Shown: piece by piece, positions 16,263 to 25,734 of the stretch
How positions within the stretch are numbered: the stretch's first letter is position 1
How the letters are laid out: each line of letters begins with the position of its first letter
NCBI GenBank assembly: GCA_020635695.1
Contig: JACJZH010000015.1
Location: 1 to 49,211 of the forward strand
DNA: 49,211 nt
DNA from: Flavobacteriales bacterium
Lineage (GTDB): Bacteria; Bacteroidota; Bacteroidia; Flavobacteriales_F; PHOS-HE28
Direction of reading: 5' to 3'
Position numbers and translations under genes: made by a program
The notes under the pieces: generated by a model
Database searches by the model: none
Told to the model about the DNA's origin: nothing
The model's input: the letters and a program-made list of their open reading frames with translations, nothing else

Positions 16263-17630
16263 CTACCCGAACAGTTCCCCAAGCACCTCGTCCACCCGGC
16301 CGACCGGAACGACCTGCAGGTCCGTTCCCGAAGGCAGCCCCTTGGTGCCCTTGGGAACGAAGACCCGGGTGAAGCCGAGCTTCCTGGCCTCGGCGATCCG
16401 CTGATCGGTGCGCGGTACCGGGCGTACTTCACCGGTGAGCCCCACCTCGCCGCAGAACGCGGTGTCGTGTGGCACGGGCAGGTCGGCATCGCTGCTCAGG
16501 ATGGCGCACACCACGGCCAGGTCGATGGCGGGTTCCTCCACCCGGAAACCGCCGGCCAGGTTCAGGAACACGTCCTTGGCGCCCAGGCGGAACCCGCAGC
16601 GCTTCTCCAGCACGGCGAGCAGCATGTTCAACCGGCGCAGGTCGAAGCCGGTGGCGCTGCGCTGGGGCGTGCCGTACACGGCGCTGCTCACCAGGGCCTG
16701 CACCTCGATCAGGAGCGGTCGCTGGCCCTCCAGGGTGGCGGCCACCACCACGCCGCTGGGACGTTCGCCGCGCTGGCCCAGCAACACCTGGCTGGGGTCC
16801 TCCACGGCCGCCAGCCCATCCCCGCGCATCTCATAGATGCCCAGTTCATTGGTGCTGCCGAAGCGGTTCTTCAGCGGGCGCAGCAGGCGGTAGGCGTGGT
16901 CGCGGTCGCCCTCGAACTGAAGCACGGCGTCCACCATGTGCTCCAACACTTTCGGACCGGCGAGGTAGCCCTCCTTGGTGATGTGCCCGATGAGCACCAC
17001 CGGGATGCCGGTGCTCTTGGCCAGGCGCAGCAGTTCAGCGGTGCATTCACGCACCTGTCCCACGCTGCCCGGGCTGGCGTCCAACACGGCGCTGTGCAGG
17101 GTCTGGATGCTGTCGATCACCAAGAGGCCGGGTTCCAGCTCCTCCACCTGCTTGAAGAGGTTCTGCGTGTTGGTCTCGGTGAGCACGAAGCAGTTCCCGC
17201 CCTCCGACAAGGTGGGCAGGCGGTCCGCCCGGAGCTTGATCTGGTGCTCGCTCTCTTCCCCGCTCACGTACAGCGTTCGCACGCCAGGGGCCCGCAGGGC
17301 GGTCTGCAGCAGCAGGGTGCTTTTACCGATGCCCGGTTCACCTCCGATGAGCACGATGCTGCCGGGCACCAGGCCGCCCCCCAGCACCCGGTCCAGTTCG
17401 GCATCACCCAGACGGACGCGCGGCCCCTCTTCCGCGGCGATGGCACCGATGGCCACCGGGCGTGGGGTCTTCGACCGGAGGCCTGCCGGTGTTCCACGCC
17501 GCTCCTCGGCGCGGTCCACGAGCTCCTCCACGAGGGTGTTCCAGGCCTTGCACTGGCCGCACTGGCCCAGCCACTGCGCATGGCGCGCGCCGCACTGCTG
17601 GCAGACGTACTGCGTGCGGACCTTAGCCAC
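16263..17630 (-). CDS. radA: DNA repair protein RadA (Sms)
   Basis: A 455-residue protein with all RadA landmarks. The N-terminal C4 zinc finger is Cys10, Cys13, Cys24 and Cys27. The Walker A motif GGEPGIGKST lies at about 96-105, and Walker B-like hydrophobic residues are in LLVIDSIQTL. The RadA-specific KNRFG motif is present (LKNRFGSTNELG). The C-terminal Lon-protease-like domain (RCGFRLGAKDVFLNLAGGF, FCGEVGLTGEVRPV) lacks protease activity in this family. RadA is a RecA-like branch-migration helicase in recombination and repair. It is the last gene of panD-flippase-rfaE2-radA and overlaps the preceding gene by 8 bp. Length is normal for the family. Confidence 0.97.
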   Translation of the reverse strand: MAKVRTQYVCQQCGARHAQWLGQCGQCKAWNTLVEELVDRAEERRGTPAGLRSKTPRPVAIGAIAAEEGPRVRLGDAELDRVLGGGLVPGSIVLIGGEPGIGKSTLLLQTALRAPGVRTLYVSGEESEHQIKLRADRLPTLSEGGNCFVLTETNTQNLFKQVEELEPGLLVIDSIQTLHSAVLDASPGSVGQVRECTAELLRLAKSTGIPVVLIGHITKEGYLAGPKVLEHMVDAVLQFEGDRDHAYRLLRPLKNRFGSTNELGIYEMRGDGLAAVEDPSQVLLGQRGERPSGVVVAATLEGQRPLLIEVQALVSSAVYGTPQRSATGFDLRRLNMLLAVLEKRCGFRLGAKDVFLNLAGGFRVEEPAIDLAVVCAILSSDADLPVPHDTAFCGEVGLTGEVRPVPRTDQRIAEARKLGFTRVFVPKGTKGLPSGTDLQVVPVGRVDEVLGELFG

Positions 17631-18123
17631 GGATGCGTTCCACGAGGGAGGTGGTGGAGAAGCCCTCCACGAGCTTCAGCGATCGCACCTCGCCCCCGGC
17701 GGCGGTCACCAGGTCGCCTCCCACGATGTCGGACACGGCCCAGTCGCCGCCCTTCACCAGGACATCAGGCCGAACCTCGCCGATCAGGTCCCGGGGAGTG
17801 TCCTCGTCGAAGATCACCACGGCGTCGACGCAGCGGAGCGCGGCCAGCACCAGGGCGCGGCTGTCCTGGTCGTTGAACGGACGGTCGTCGCCTTTGCCCT
17901 GCCGGCGCACGCTGGCGTCGCTGTTCAGGCCCACGATCAGCCGGTCGCCCAGTGCGGCGGCCTCCTCCAGGTATTCGACGTGCCCGCGATGCAGGATGTC
18001 GAAACACCCGTTGGTGAAGACGATGCGGTCGCTCTTGAGGCGCCAGATGTTGGCCAGCCGGACCACGTTCACGCGGTCGGTGATGTGCGGATGAGCGGGG
18101 GCCTGGAGGGTTTCGGCGGTCAT
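17623..18123 (-). CDS. rfaE2: D-glycero-beta-D-manno-heptose 1-phosphate adenylyltransferase
   Basis: A 166-residue nucleotidyltransferase corresponding to the C-terminal half of HldE. It starts at ATG 18123 with a short N-terminal extension, then IVFTNGCFDILHRGHVEYLE with the HxGH motif (HRGH) of the cytidylyltransferase-like fold. SDASVRRQGKGDDRPFN and a KGGDWAVSDIVGGD loop follow, both typical of RfaE2. The enzyme makes ADP-heptose for the lipopolysaccharide inner core. Unlike the fused HldE of E. coli it stands alone, as usual in Bacteroidota. It overlaps the flippase gene upstream by 4 bp and radA downstream by 8 bp. This fits the heptosyltransferase at 44245 in the same window. Confidence 0.95.
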   Translation of the reverse strand: MTAETLQAPAHPHITDRVNVVRLANIWRLKSDRIVFTNGCFDILHRGHVEYLEEAAALGDRLIVGLNSDASVRRQGKGDDRPFNDQDSRALVLAALRCVDAVVIFDEDTPRDLIGEVRPDVLVKGGDWAVSDIVGGDLVTAAGGEVRSLKLVEGFSTTSLVERIRG

Positions 18124-19139
18124 GCGGTGGAAGCCTTGCTGCGGGAGATCAAAAGTAGCGAGAGCCCGCCGAGCACGATGACCATCAGGGTCTGTGCCAC
18201 CCAGATGAGCCAGCCCATGGCCAGCGCCTCGGGCCTGAGCAGTCCGCCACCCTCCGGCGGGGCCATGTACACGCTCACGATCAAGGCCACGAAGGCGGGG
18301 TACACCCCGATGCCGCCCTGCACCAGCACGATGCCGATGGCGCCGGCCACGAAGCCTGCCAGGATCCCCGCCCAGGGCACCTCGGCCGTGGCTGGCAGGC
18401 ACCAGAAACCCACGGCGAACATGGCCACGTAGAGCACCCAGATGAGGATGGTGTGCAGCACAAAGCCGCCCGGGTGCCGGGTCCGGGTCACCGAACGCAG
18501 GCCCTCTCCAAATCCACGCAGGGTGTCCATGAAGCGGGCGTGCAGGGCTGGCCGGGTCATCAGCAGCCAGGCTCCGCCCAGCACACCCGCGACGAAGACG
18601 CCCAGCACCACCCAGCCCCAGGGGAAGCCACCCGCCTCCGCTTCACCCTGTCCGGCGCGGAAGGTCGATACCCGGTCGCGGAACAGGTCCAGCTTGTCGA
18701 CCTGGAGCAGCAGGGTGAGCCCGAACAGGCCGCCCAGCAGCACCAGGTCCACGGCCCTTTCCGCCATGATGGAGCCGAAGCCCTTCACGAAGGGCACCTT
18801 TTCCCGCCGGTAGAGCAGGGCCGCCCGGCTGGCCTCCCCCGCCCTGGGCAGCAGCAGGTTCATGAAGTAGCCGCTCATCACGGCGTGGTAGCAGTTCCAA
18901 AAGCCCGGGGTGAAGCCCATGGGATCCAGCAGGTAACGCCAGCGCCAGGCCCGGCTCATGTGGCTGAGCACGCCCAGGGCCACGCTCACGACCAGCCAGC
19001 CCAGTTCGGCACGTCCGAAGGCGTCGAACAACTGGGCCTTGTGCTCCTCGCTGAGGGCGTTGTAGAAGTAGAAGATGAGCCAGACCCCGAGGCCCAGGGG
19101 CACCACCACCTTGAGCGTGCCGATCAGGGCCTTCTTCAT
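18120..19139 (-). CDS. Lysylphosphatidylglycerol synthase-type flippase-like membrane protein (UPF0104)
   Basis: A 339-residue polytopic protein with about eight predicted membrane helices, starting with LIGTLKVVVPLGLGVWLIFYF. It matches the flippase-like/LPG_synthase_TM family through features such as SHMSRAWRWRYLL, YFMNLLLPRAGEASRAALLYRREKVPF, GSIMAERAVDLVLL and the late motif GGIGVYPAFVALIV. Related proteins are the transmembrane part of MprF or are linked to glycolipid and hopanoid or mannan transfer. No synthetase domain is attached here. The gene follows panD by 7 bp and overlaps rfaE2 by 4 bp, so it is in the panD operon; a lipid or polysaccharide transport role is inferred only from family and from LPS genes nearby. 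Confidence 0.85.
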   Translation of the reverse strand: MKKALIGTLKVVVPLGLGVWLIFYFYNALSEEHKAQLFDAFGRAELGWLVVSVALGVLSHMSRAWRWRYLLDPMGFTPGFWNCYHAVMSGYFMNLLLPRAGEASRAALLYRREKVPFVKGFGSIMAERAVDLVLLGGLFGLTLLLQVDKLDLFRDRVSTFRAGQGEAEAGGFPWGWVVLGVFVAGVLGGAWLLMTRPALHARFMDTLRGFGEGLRSVTRTRHPGGFVLHTILIWVLYVAMFAVGFWCLPATAEVPWAGILAGFVAGAIGIVLVQGGIGVYPAFVALIVSVYMAPPEGGGLLRPEALAMGWLIWVAQTLMVIVLGGLSLLLISRSKASTA

Positions 19140-19146
19140 GGGCCGC

Positions 19147-19500
19147 TCAGTCCTTCAGGCGGTTGGTGGTCTCGTCCGGGAAGATCACCGTGGGGCGGAA
19201 CTCCCCGGCCTCCTCCAGGGTCAAGTGCGCGTAGGCCAGGATGATGACGATGTCGCCCACCTGGCATTTGCGGGCGGCCGGGCCGTTCAGGCTGATGATC
19301 CCGGATCCCCGCTCCCCCTTGATGATGTAGGTCTCGAGGCGCTCGCCGTTGTTGCAGTTCAGCACGGTGACCTTTTCCCCCTCGAAGAGCCCGGCAGCCT
19401 CCACCAGGTCGGCGTCGATCTGGATGCTCCCGATGTAGTTCAGGTCCGCCTGGGTCACACGGACCCGGTGGATCTTGGCTCGCATCACGTCGATGGTCAT
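19147..19500 (-). CDS. panD: Aspartate 1-decarboxylase proenzyme
   Basis: A 117-residue protein. It makes beta-alanine from aspartate for pantothenate and CoA. The self-processing site is Gly24-Ser25 (LNYIGSIQID), where cleavage yields the pyruvoyl group, and the N-terminus MTIDVMRAKIHRVRVT aligns with the E. coli enzyme, which supports ATG 19500. NCNNGERLETYII, GPAARKC and GDIVIILAYAHL are family motifs around the active site. The product of its neighbour panC uses beta-alanine, so the two genes support one pathway although each has its own -7 box. It heads the run panD-flippase-rfaE2-radA. Confidence 0.97.
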   Translation of the reverse strand: MTIDVMRAKIHRVRVTQADLNYIGSIQIDADLVEAAGLFEGEKVTVLNCNNGERLETYIIKGERGSGIISLNGPAARKCQVGDIVIILAYAHLTLEEAGEFRPTVIFPDETTNRLKD

Positions 19501-19536
19501 CGCAGGCGTTCTCCGGCGGGATTGGGCGCCGGGCCG

Positions 19537-19544
19537 CAAAGGTA
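19537..19544 (-). promoter_or_regulatory. -7 promoter box (TACCTTTG)
   Basis: Perfect TAnnTTTG match between the panC stop and the panD ATG (19500). Confidence 0.65.
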
Positions 19545-19563
19545 GCAAGCCCCTCCGGAGCCT

Positions 19564-20409
19564 TCAGCGCCGCAGGGTGCGGTTGTCTATGAGCCGCACG
19601 GGCCCCACCTGGGCCGCCACCAGGGCCACGGCCTCCTCCACACCGTCCCAGTCCGAGAGCGGACGAAGGCTGCGCGGGTCGGCGATGGCGAAGTAGTCGG
19701 GTTCCACCCCTGGTGTGCTCTCCAGCACGGCGCGTGCGGCCTTCTCGGTCTCGGACACGGAAGCACGAAAGGCCACCTCGGCGGCGGCCGCCAGCGAACG
19801 GTACAGGGCGGTGGCCCGTTCCCGGTCCTGCGCCCCCAGTCGCTGGTTGCGGCTGCTCATGGCCAGGCCGTCCGGCTCGCGTACGATCGGGCAGGGCACC
19901 AGTACCTCCGGCCAGTGCAGGTGGCGGGCCACATGCTGCAGCACGGCCAGTTGCTGGCGGTCCTTTTCCCCAAAACAGGCCAGGTCCGGCCGTACCGCGT
20001 GGAACAGGCGTTCCACCACGTTCACCACGCCCTGGAAATGGCCCGGCCTGCTGGCGCCCTCGAAGACCTCATCCAGCCCGCCCAGGTCATAGTGACGGGG
20101 GGAGAAGCCGGCGTACAGATCATCCGCTGCAGGGGCGAACAGGGCTCGGCATCCGGCCTGGCCCAGCAGCTCGGCATCCTGCTCCAGTTGGCGTGGATAG
20201 TTGGCCAGGTCGTCCTTGTCGTCGAACTGCAGGGGGTTCACGAACACCGAGCATACCACGAGGTCTGCCAGTTCGGCCGCCCTGTGCAGCAGGGTCAGGT
20301 GGCCGGCATGCAGGGCGCCCATCGTAGGCACGAAGCCTACCCGCAGGCCTCGTCCGCGTGCATCGGCCGTCCATCGGGCCATGGCGGCGGTCGTCGTCAG
20401 GAATTCCAC
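19564..20409 (-). CDS. panC: Pantothenate synthetase (pantoate--beta-alanine ligase)
   Basis: A 281-residue enzyme joining pantoate and beta-alanine with ATP through a pantoyl-adenylate. The nucleotidyltransferase HxGH motif is His34-Ala-Gly-His37 (PTMGALHAGHLTL). VFVNPLQFDDKDDLANYPR, DLACFGEKDRQQLAVLQ, CPIVREPDGLAMSSRNQRL (a KMSKS-like loop) and DYFAIADP follow the family order, and the length is typical. It is transcribed divergently from the glycogen-synthase-like gene, with a TAGCTTCG box 33 nt before its ATG. panD follows on the same strand but from a separate box. There is no sign of truncation. Confidence 0.97.
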   Translation of the reverse strand: MEFLTTTAAMARWTADARGRGLRVGFVPTMGALHAGHLTLLHRAAELADLVVCSVFVNPLQFDDKDDLANYPRQLEQDAELLGQAGCRALFAPAADDLYAGFSPRHYDLGGLDEVFEGASRPGHFQGVVNVVERLFHAVRPDLACFGEKDRQQLAVLQHVARHLHWPEVLVPCPIVREPDGLAMSSRNQRLGAQDRERATALYRSLAAAAEVAFRASVSETEKAARAVLESTPGVEPDYFAIADPRSLRPLSDWDGVEEAVALVAAQVGPVRLIDNRTLRR

Positions 20410-20442
20410 GACTGGCGCGGGTTTTTGCTGGTCAAGGGGGTG

Positions 20443-20450
20443 CGAAGCTA
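20443..20450 (-). promoter_or_regulatory. -7 promoter box (TAGCTTCG)
   Basis: Drives panC. The same octamer lies at 30447-30454. Confidence 0.5.
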
Positions 20451-20483
20451 GGTCTGACCGTTGAAGTTGCCGCCGGATTTCTA

Positions 20484-20491
20484 TATTTTTG
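20484..20491 (+). promoter_or_regulatory. -7 promoter box (TATTTTTG) with TTG at -33
   Basis: Perfect TAnnTTTG match with a TTG at 20461-20463, 20 bp upstream. Divergent from the panC box, 33 bp away. Confidence 0.6.
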
Positions 20492-20515
20492 TACCCGAAT
20501 TCCCCATCCTACATC

Positions 20516-21337
20516 ATGAGTTTGAAGAACGCGAAGGTGCTGACCATCTCCCAATCCATCCACCCCTTCCTGGATGAGTGCGAGATGGCGTTGACGAGCC
20601 GCAACCTCCCCCAGGGCATCCTGGACAGCGGGAACGAGATCCGGGTGTTCATGCCCAAGTTCGGCTGCATCAACGAGCGTCGCCATCAGCTGCATGAGGT
20701 GATCCGTCTCAGCGGCATGAACCTGATCATCAACGACACGGACCATGCCCTGTTGATCAAGGTGGCCAGCGTGCCCAGCGCGCGCATGCAGGTGTACTTC
20801 ATCGACAACGAGGAGTACTTCAAGCGCAAGAACATCCTGCACGACAAGAACGACAAGTTCCATCCGGACAACGACGAGCGGGCGCTCTTCTTCGCCCGTG
20901 GCGTGCTGGAGACCGTGCGCAAGCTCGGCTGGGTTCCCGACATCATCCACCTGCACGGCTGGATGTCGGCGTTCGCCCCGCTGTACATCCGCCAGCGCAT
21001 GGCGGACGACCCGCACTTCGAGAACGCCAAACTGGTGTACTCGGTCTATGACGAACCCAAGGAGGCCCTGGACAAGGACCTGTTGAAGAAGCTCTCCATG
21101 GAGGGGTTCAGCGGGGAGGAGGTCGAAGCGCTGAAGAAGCCGACCACCGATGACCTGTACAAGCTCGGCATCGCGCTCAGTGATGCCGTGGTCATGGGCA
21201 GCCCCAAGTTGAACAAGGACCTCACGGCCGCCGTGAAGGCGTCCGGCAAACCGGTGCTCGATCATGTGGGCCCGGACGAGCAGGTCGCTGCTCATGTGGA
21301 GTTCTTTCAGAGCGTGCTCGAGGAAGCCCTGGTCTGA
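20516..21337 (+). CDS. Half-length glycogen/starch-synthase-like protein (GT5 N-terminal domain only)
   Basis: A 273-residue protein matching only the N-terminal Rossmann domain of GT5 glycogen synthases: NAKVLTISQSIHPFLDECEM, NEIRVFMPKFGCINER, VYFIDNEEYFKRKN and DIIHLHGWMSAFAPLYIRQ. The C-terminal GT-B domain is missing. The N-terminal ADP-glucose loop KxGGL is not present; the equivalent stretch reads FLDECEMALTSRNLPQGI. A Bacteroidota lineage is known in which such short proteins sit beside panC and glmS. Loss of both the sugar-nucleotide loop and the second domain argues against transferase activity, so a binding or regulatory role is more likely. It lies directly before the DUF4270 gene, in the same frame and separated by only 6 bp. 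Confidence 0.85.
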   Translation: MSLKNAKVLTISQSIHPFLDECEMALTSRNLPQGILDSGNEIRVFMPKFGCINERRHQLHEVIRLSGMNLIINDTDHALLIKVASVPSARMQVYFIDNEEYFKRKNILHDKNDKFHPDNDERALFFARGVLETVRKLGWVPDIIHLHGWMSAFAPLYIRQRMADDPHFENAKLVYSVYDEPKEALDKDLLKKLSMEGFSGEEVEALKKPTTDDLYKLGIALSDAVVMGSPKLNKDLTAAVKASGKPVLDHVGPDEQVAAHVEFFQSVLEEALV

Positions 21338-21343
21338 TCTCCC

Positions 21344-22705
21344 TTGGTCCACTTCCTCACCCACCTTCGTGCACGGCCCGCCCTATGGGCCGTGCCGCTT
21401 TTTGTCGGGCTTGCCCTGGGTGCGTGCCGGAAGCCCGAAACGGACCTCGGCCTGGACCTCGTGGATGACCGGGACCCACTGGGTGTCACCAGCACCGACA
21501 CGCTGACCCTGCTGGCCTATGCGGAACCTGAACCGCCCGTCCGGACCAGCGCACTGAGCCGGAACGTGCTCGGCTCCTACCTGGACCGGGAGTTCGGGTC
21601 CGTGGCCACCGGCATCGTCACCCAGGTGCGGTTGAGCACCAACAATGTGGGCCAAGGACAGGATAACAGCGGGCTCGTAGCCGACTCCCTGGTCCTTGCA
21701 CTGGCCTACGATGCTTCCCGGTTCGGCTATGGAAACCTGGGGGACCAGGTGTTCCGGGTGTTCGAGGTCACCGAGGACCTGCTGTTGGACAGCATCTACC
21801 AGGAGACGGAGGTCCCCGTGGTGGCCTTGCAGGACCTGGTGAACAGCTTGCGTGGTGAGTTCGAGATCCGGCCGTTCGACAGCGTTTCCGTGGGTGATGG
21901 ACGGGAAGTGGCCCAGCTGCGGATACCCCTGAAGGCGTCCCTGGCCGACCGGCTGCTGGGAGCCTTCGGCACGTCGGACATGGTGGACAACGCCGCCTTC
22001 CTCGACTTCTTCAAAGGCCTTTGGATCCTGCCGGACAACCCCGACCTCGAGCCATACCGGACCGGGGCCCTGCATTTCAGCCTGCTTTCCGCCACCTCGC
22101 GGATGACCCTCTACTACCGCAATACGCTGCCGGGCGCGGAGGACACGCTGTCGTTCGACTTCCTGATCAATGACAATTGTGTGCGGTACACCACCGCGCG
22201 TCAGGACCACACCATGGCCCAGGACCCGCACCTGGAAATGTTGCTTGCCGACAGCACCCTCGGCGGGGAGCGCACCTACGTGCAGTCCCTCGGAGGGGTG
22301 CGCACGCGGGTGGCCATTCCACACCTGACCGAGCTGTCGGAGAGACCTGGCCTGGCCCTGGCACGAGGTGAGCTGGTGGTGCCGGTCGTGCAGCCCTTCT
22401 ATCCCTTTCTCACGCCGCCCACGCTGTTGTTCATTTTCCGCACGGACGAGGAGGGGAATGACCAGCTCCTGCCGGACCAACTGCTCGGTCAAGGGGTGAT
22501 CGGTGGTGAGTACGATGCGGACGCCGGGGAATACCGGTTCAACATCACGCGTTATCTGCAACGGGTCATCACCGGTGAGTTCCCCAACAACCCGCTTTCG
22601 CTGGTGCCGGGCAGCGGTGGTGTCCAGGTGGACAGGGCCGTGCTGGCCGGTCCACAGCACCCGGACAGGCCCATGAAGCTCGAACTTACCTTTACGGAAT
22701 ACTGA
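21344..22705 (+). CDS. DUF4270 family lipoprotein
   Basis: About 453 residues if started at the TTG at 21344. There is no ATG before the signal peptide, and the stop of the preceding gene is the next upstream in-frame codon block, so a non-ATG start is forced (a GTG within the signal is an alternative). The signal ends at a lipobox Cys (FVGLALGACRKPE), then GLDLVDDRDPLGVTSTDT, a pattern typical of DUF4270. The rest is beta-rich, with repeated jelly-roll-like strands and a conserved NITRYLQRVITGEF. Function is unknown, though the family is linked to outer-membrane or cell-surface polysaccharide in Bacteroidota. glmS follows 7 bp downstream, suggesting co-expression. Confidence 0.88.
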   Translation: MVHFLTHLRARPALWAVPLFVGLALGACRKPETDLGLDLVDDRDPLGVTSTDTLTLLAYAEPEPPVRTSALSRNVLGSYLDREFGSVATGIVTQVRLSTNNVGQGQDNSGLVADSLVLALAYDASRFGYGNLGDQVFRVFEVTEDLLLDSIYQETEVPVVALQDLVNSLRGEFEIRPFDSVSVGDGREVAQLRIPLKASLADRLLGAFGTSDMVDNAAFLDFFKGLWILPDNPDLEPYRTGALHFSLLSATSRMTLYYRNTLPGAEDTLSFDFLINDNCVRYTTARQDHTMAQDPHLEMLLADSTLGGERTYVQSLGGVRTRVAIPHLTELSERPGLALARGELVVPVVQPFYPFLTPPTLLFIFRTDEEGNDQLLPDQLLGQGVIGGEYDADAGEYRFNITRYLQRVITGEFPNNPLSLVPGSGGVQVDRAVLAGPQHPDRPMKLELTFTEY

Positions 22706-22712
22706 GAAGCCC

Positions 22713-24540
<1,828 letters not shown>

Positions 24541-24554
<14 letters not shown>

Positions 24555-24930
24555 GCGCACGGCGCTTGCCTGCCCACATGAACACCCGGTCGTTGTCCCG
24601 ATAGGGGGCCAGGTCCTTGGTGAACAGCAGGTGCCCCAGATCGATGAGCACCAGCACCCCGAAACCACCGAAGGTGACCCCGTAGATGATCGGGACCTTG
24701 GGAACGGTACCCAGGTAGAGCCGGTGGGCTCCGAACGGCCCCAGGGTCACCGCCAGCAGAGCGGAGACCAACCGGGAGTTCTCCTTCTCCGTCAGCGTAT
24801 CCGAAGGGGTCCATTGCGCCAACTCCCGCAATACCGCCTCCCGTTCCCCCTGTTCGTGAGGACCGGCCTGGTTGCCCAGTGCAGGCACACTGAAAAGGAG
24901 CACGAGGAACAAGGACGCCAGGGCGCGCAT
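24541..24930 (-). CDS. TM2 domain-containing protein with signal peptide
   Basis: A 129-residue protein. ATG 24930 is chosen because the promoter box at 24937-24944 would start transcription at about the same place; the frame extends to 24957 but that lies upstream of the box. MRALASLFLVLLFSVPALG is a signal peptide. A TM2-like pair of hydrophobic segments follows: SALLAVTLGPFGAHRLYLGT (with the typical GxHRxYLG motif) and VTFGGFGVLVLIDLGHLLF. TM2 proteins are small membrane proteins of unknown function. It converges with glmS, overlapping by 14 bp. Confidence 0.85.
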
Positions 24931-24936
24931 GGGATC

Positions 24937-24944
24937 CAAAAGTA
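24937..24944 (-). promoter_or_regulatory. -7 promoter box (TACTTTTG)
   Basis: Perfect TAnnTTTG match ending 6 nt before the TM2 ATG at 24930. It overlaps the T-rich tail of the sod terminator hairpin. Confidence 0.65.
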
Positions 24945-24945
24945 A

Positions 24946-24967
24946 GCGGGCGCCCATGGGCGCCCGC
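24946..24967 (-). terminator. Rho-independent terminator of the superoxide dismutase gene
   Basis: A perfect palindrome with a 9-bp GC-only stem (GCGGGCGCC) and a 4-nt loop (CATG), followed on the minus strand by TTACTTTTG. It lies 24 bp after the sod stop codon. Confidence 0.85.
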
Positions 24968-24991
24968 TCGTTCGGTCATCAGGAATTGGGC

Positions 24992-25600
24992 TTACTTGCC
25001 GGCCGCGTAGCGCGAGGCCACCTCGTCCCAGTTCACCACGTTCCACCAGGCGCCGATGTAGTCCGGACGGCGGTTCTGGTAGTGGAGGTAGTAGGCGTGT
25101 TCCCAGACGTCCAGGCCCAGGATGGGGGTGCCGCCACAGCCCACGCCCGGCATCAGCGGATTGTCCTGGTTGGGGGTGGAGCAGGCGTCCAGCTTTCCTC
25201 CCGGGTGCACGCACAGCCAGGCCCAACCGGAACCGAAGCGCGTGGCCGCCAGGCCGTTGAACTTCTCCTTGAAGGCATCGAACGACCCGAAGTCACGGGT
25301 GATGGCCTCGCCCAGGTCGCCGGTGGGGGAACCGCCGCCGTCCGGGGACATCACCTTCCAGAAGAGGTCGTGGTTGTAGAAGCCGCCGCCGTTGTTCCGC
25401 AGGGCCATGTTCTCCATGTCCAGCCCCTTCAGGATGTCCACGATGGACCGGCCCTCGAGGGGAGATCCCTCCACGGCCTTGTTCAGGTTGTTGGTATAGC
25501 CCGCATGGTGCTTGCCATGGTGGATCTCCATGGTCCGGGCGTCGATATGGGGTTCAAGCGCATCGTGCGCGTAAGGGAGTTCGGGAAGTGTGAATGCCAT
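24992..25600 (-). CDS. sodB: Superoxide dismutase (Fe/Mn)
   Basis: A 202-residue cytoplasmic SOD. The N-terminus MAFTLPELPYAHDALEPHID is typical. Metal ligands are His27 (MEIHHGKHHAGY), a His in GGFYNHDLFW, and Asp plus His in LGLDVWEHAYYLHY. FGSGWAWL and the C-terminal VVNWDEVASRY complete the pattern. Iron versus manganese cannot be settled from sequence alone, so the gene symbol is a likely choice; the Gln-like outer-sphere position lies in the GGGFYNHD and GSGWAWL regions. No signal peptide is present. A TACCTTCG box lies about 44 nt upstream of the ATG, and a strong terminator follows the gene. Confidence 0.97.
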   Translation of the reverse strand: MAFTLPELPYAHDALEPHIDARTMEIHHGKHHAGYTNNLNKAVEGSPLEGRSIVDILKGLDMENMALRNNGGGFYNHDLFWKVMSPDGGGSPTGDLGEAITRDFGSFDAFKEKFNGLAATRFGSGWAWLCVHPGGKLDACSTPNQDNPLMPGVGCGGTPILGLDVWEHAYYLHYQNRRPDYIGAWWNVVNWDEVASRYAAGK

Positions 25601-25643
25601 GTAAGAGGTCGGCTTTTGATGTGAACGAAGCGTCTTCCACGGA

Positions 25644-25651
25644 CGAAGGTA
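25644..25651 (-). promoter_or_regulatory. -7 promoter box (TACCTTCG)
   Basis: Drives sod. Divergent from the box at 25698-25705. Confidence 0.55.
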
Positions 25652-25697
25652 CGTCGGAAGAAAGGCCGCAAGTCCTTGGAAATGTGGCTAAAAAGGG

Positions 25698-25705
25698 TAC
25701 CTTTG
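25698..25705 (+). promoter_or_regulatory. -7 promoter box (TACCTTTG) with TTG at -33
   Basis: Perfect TAnnTTTG match with TTG at 25676-25678 and a 19-bp spacer. One of the best full promoters in the window, placed 29 nt before ATG 25735. Confidence 0.75.
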
Positions 25706-25734
25706 CCGTCACTTTTCACAAACCCAACACGGAG

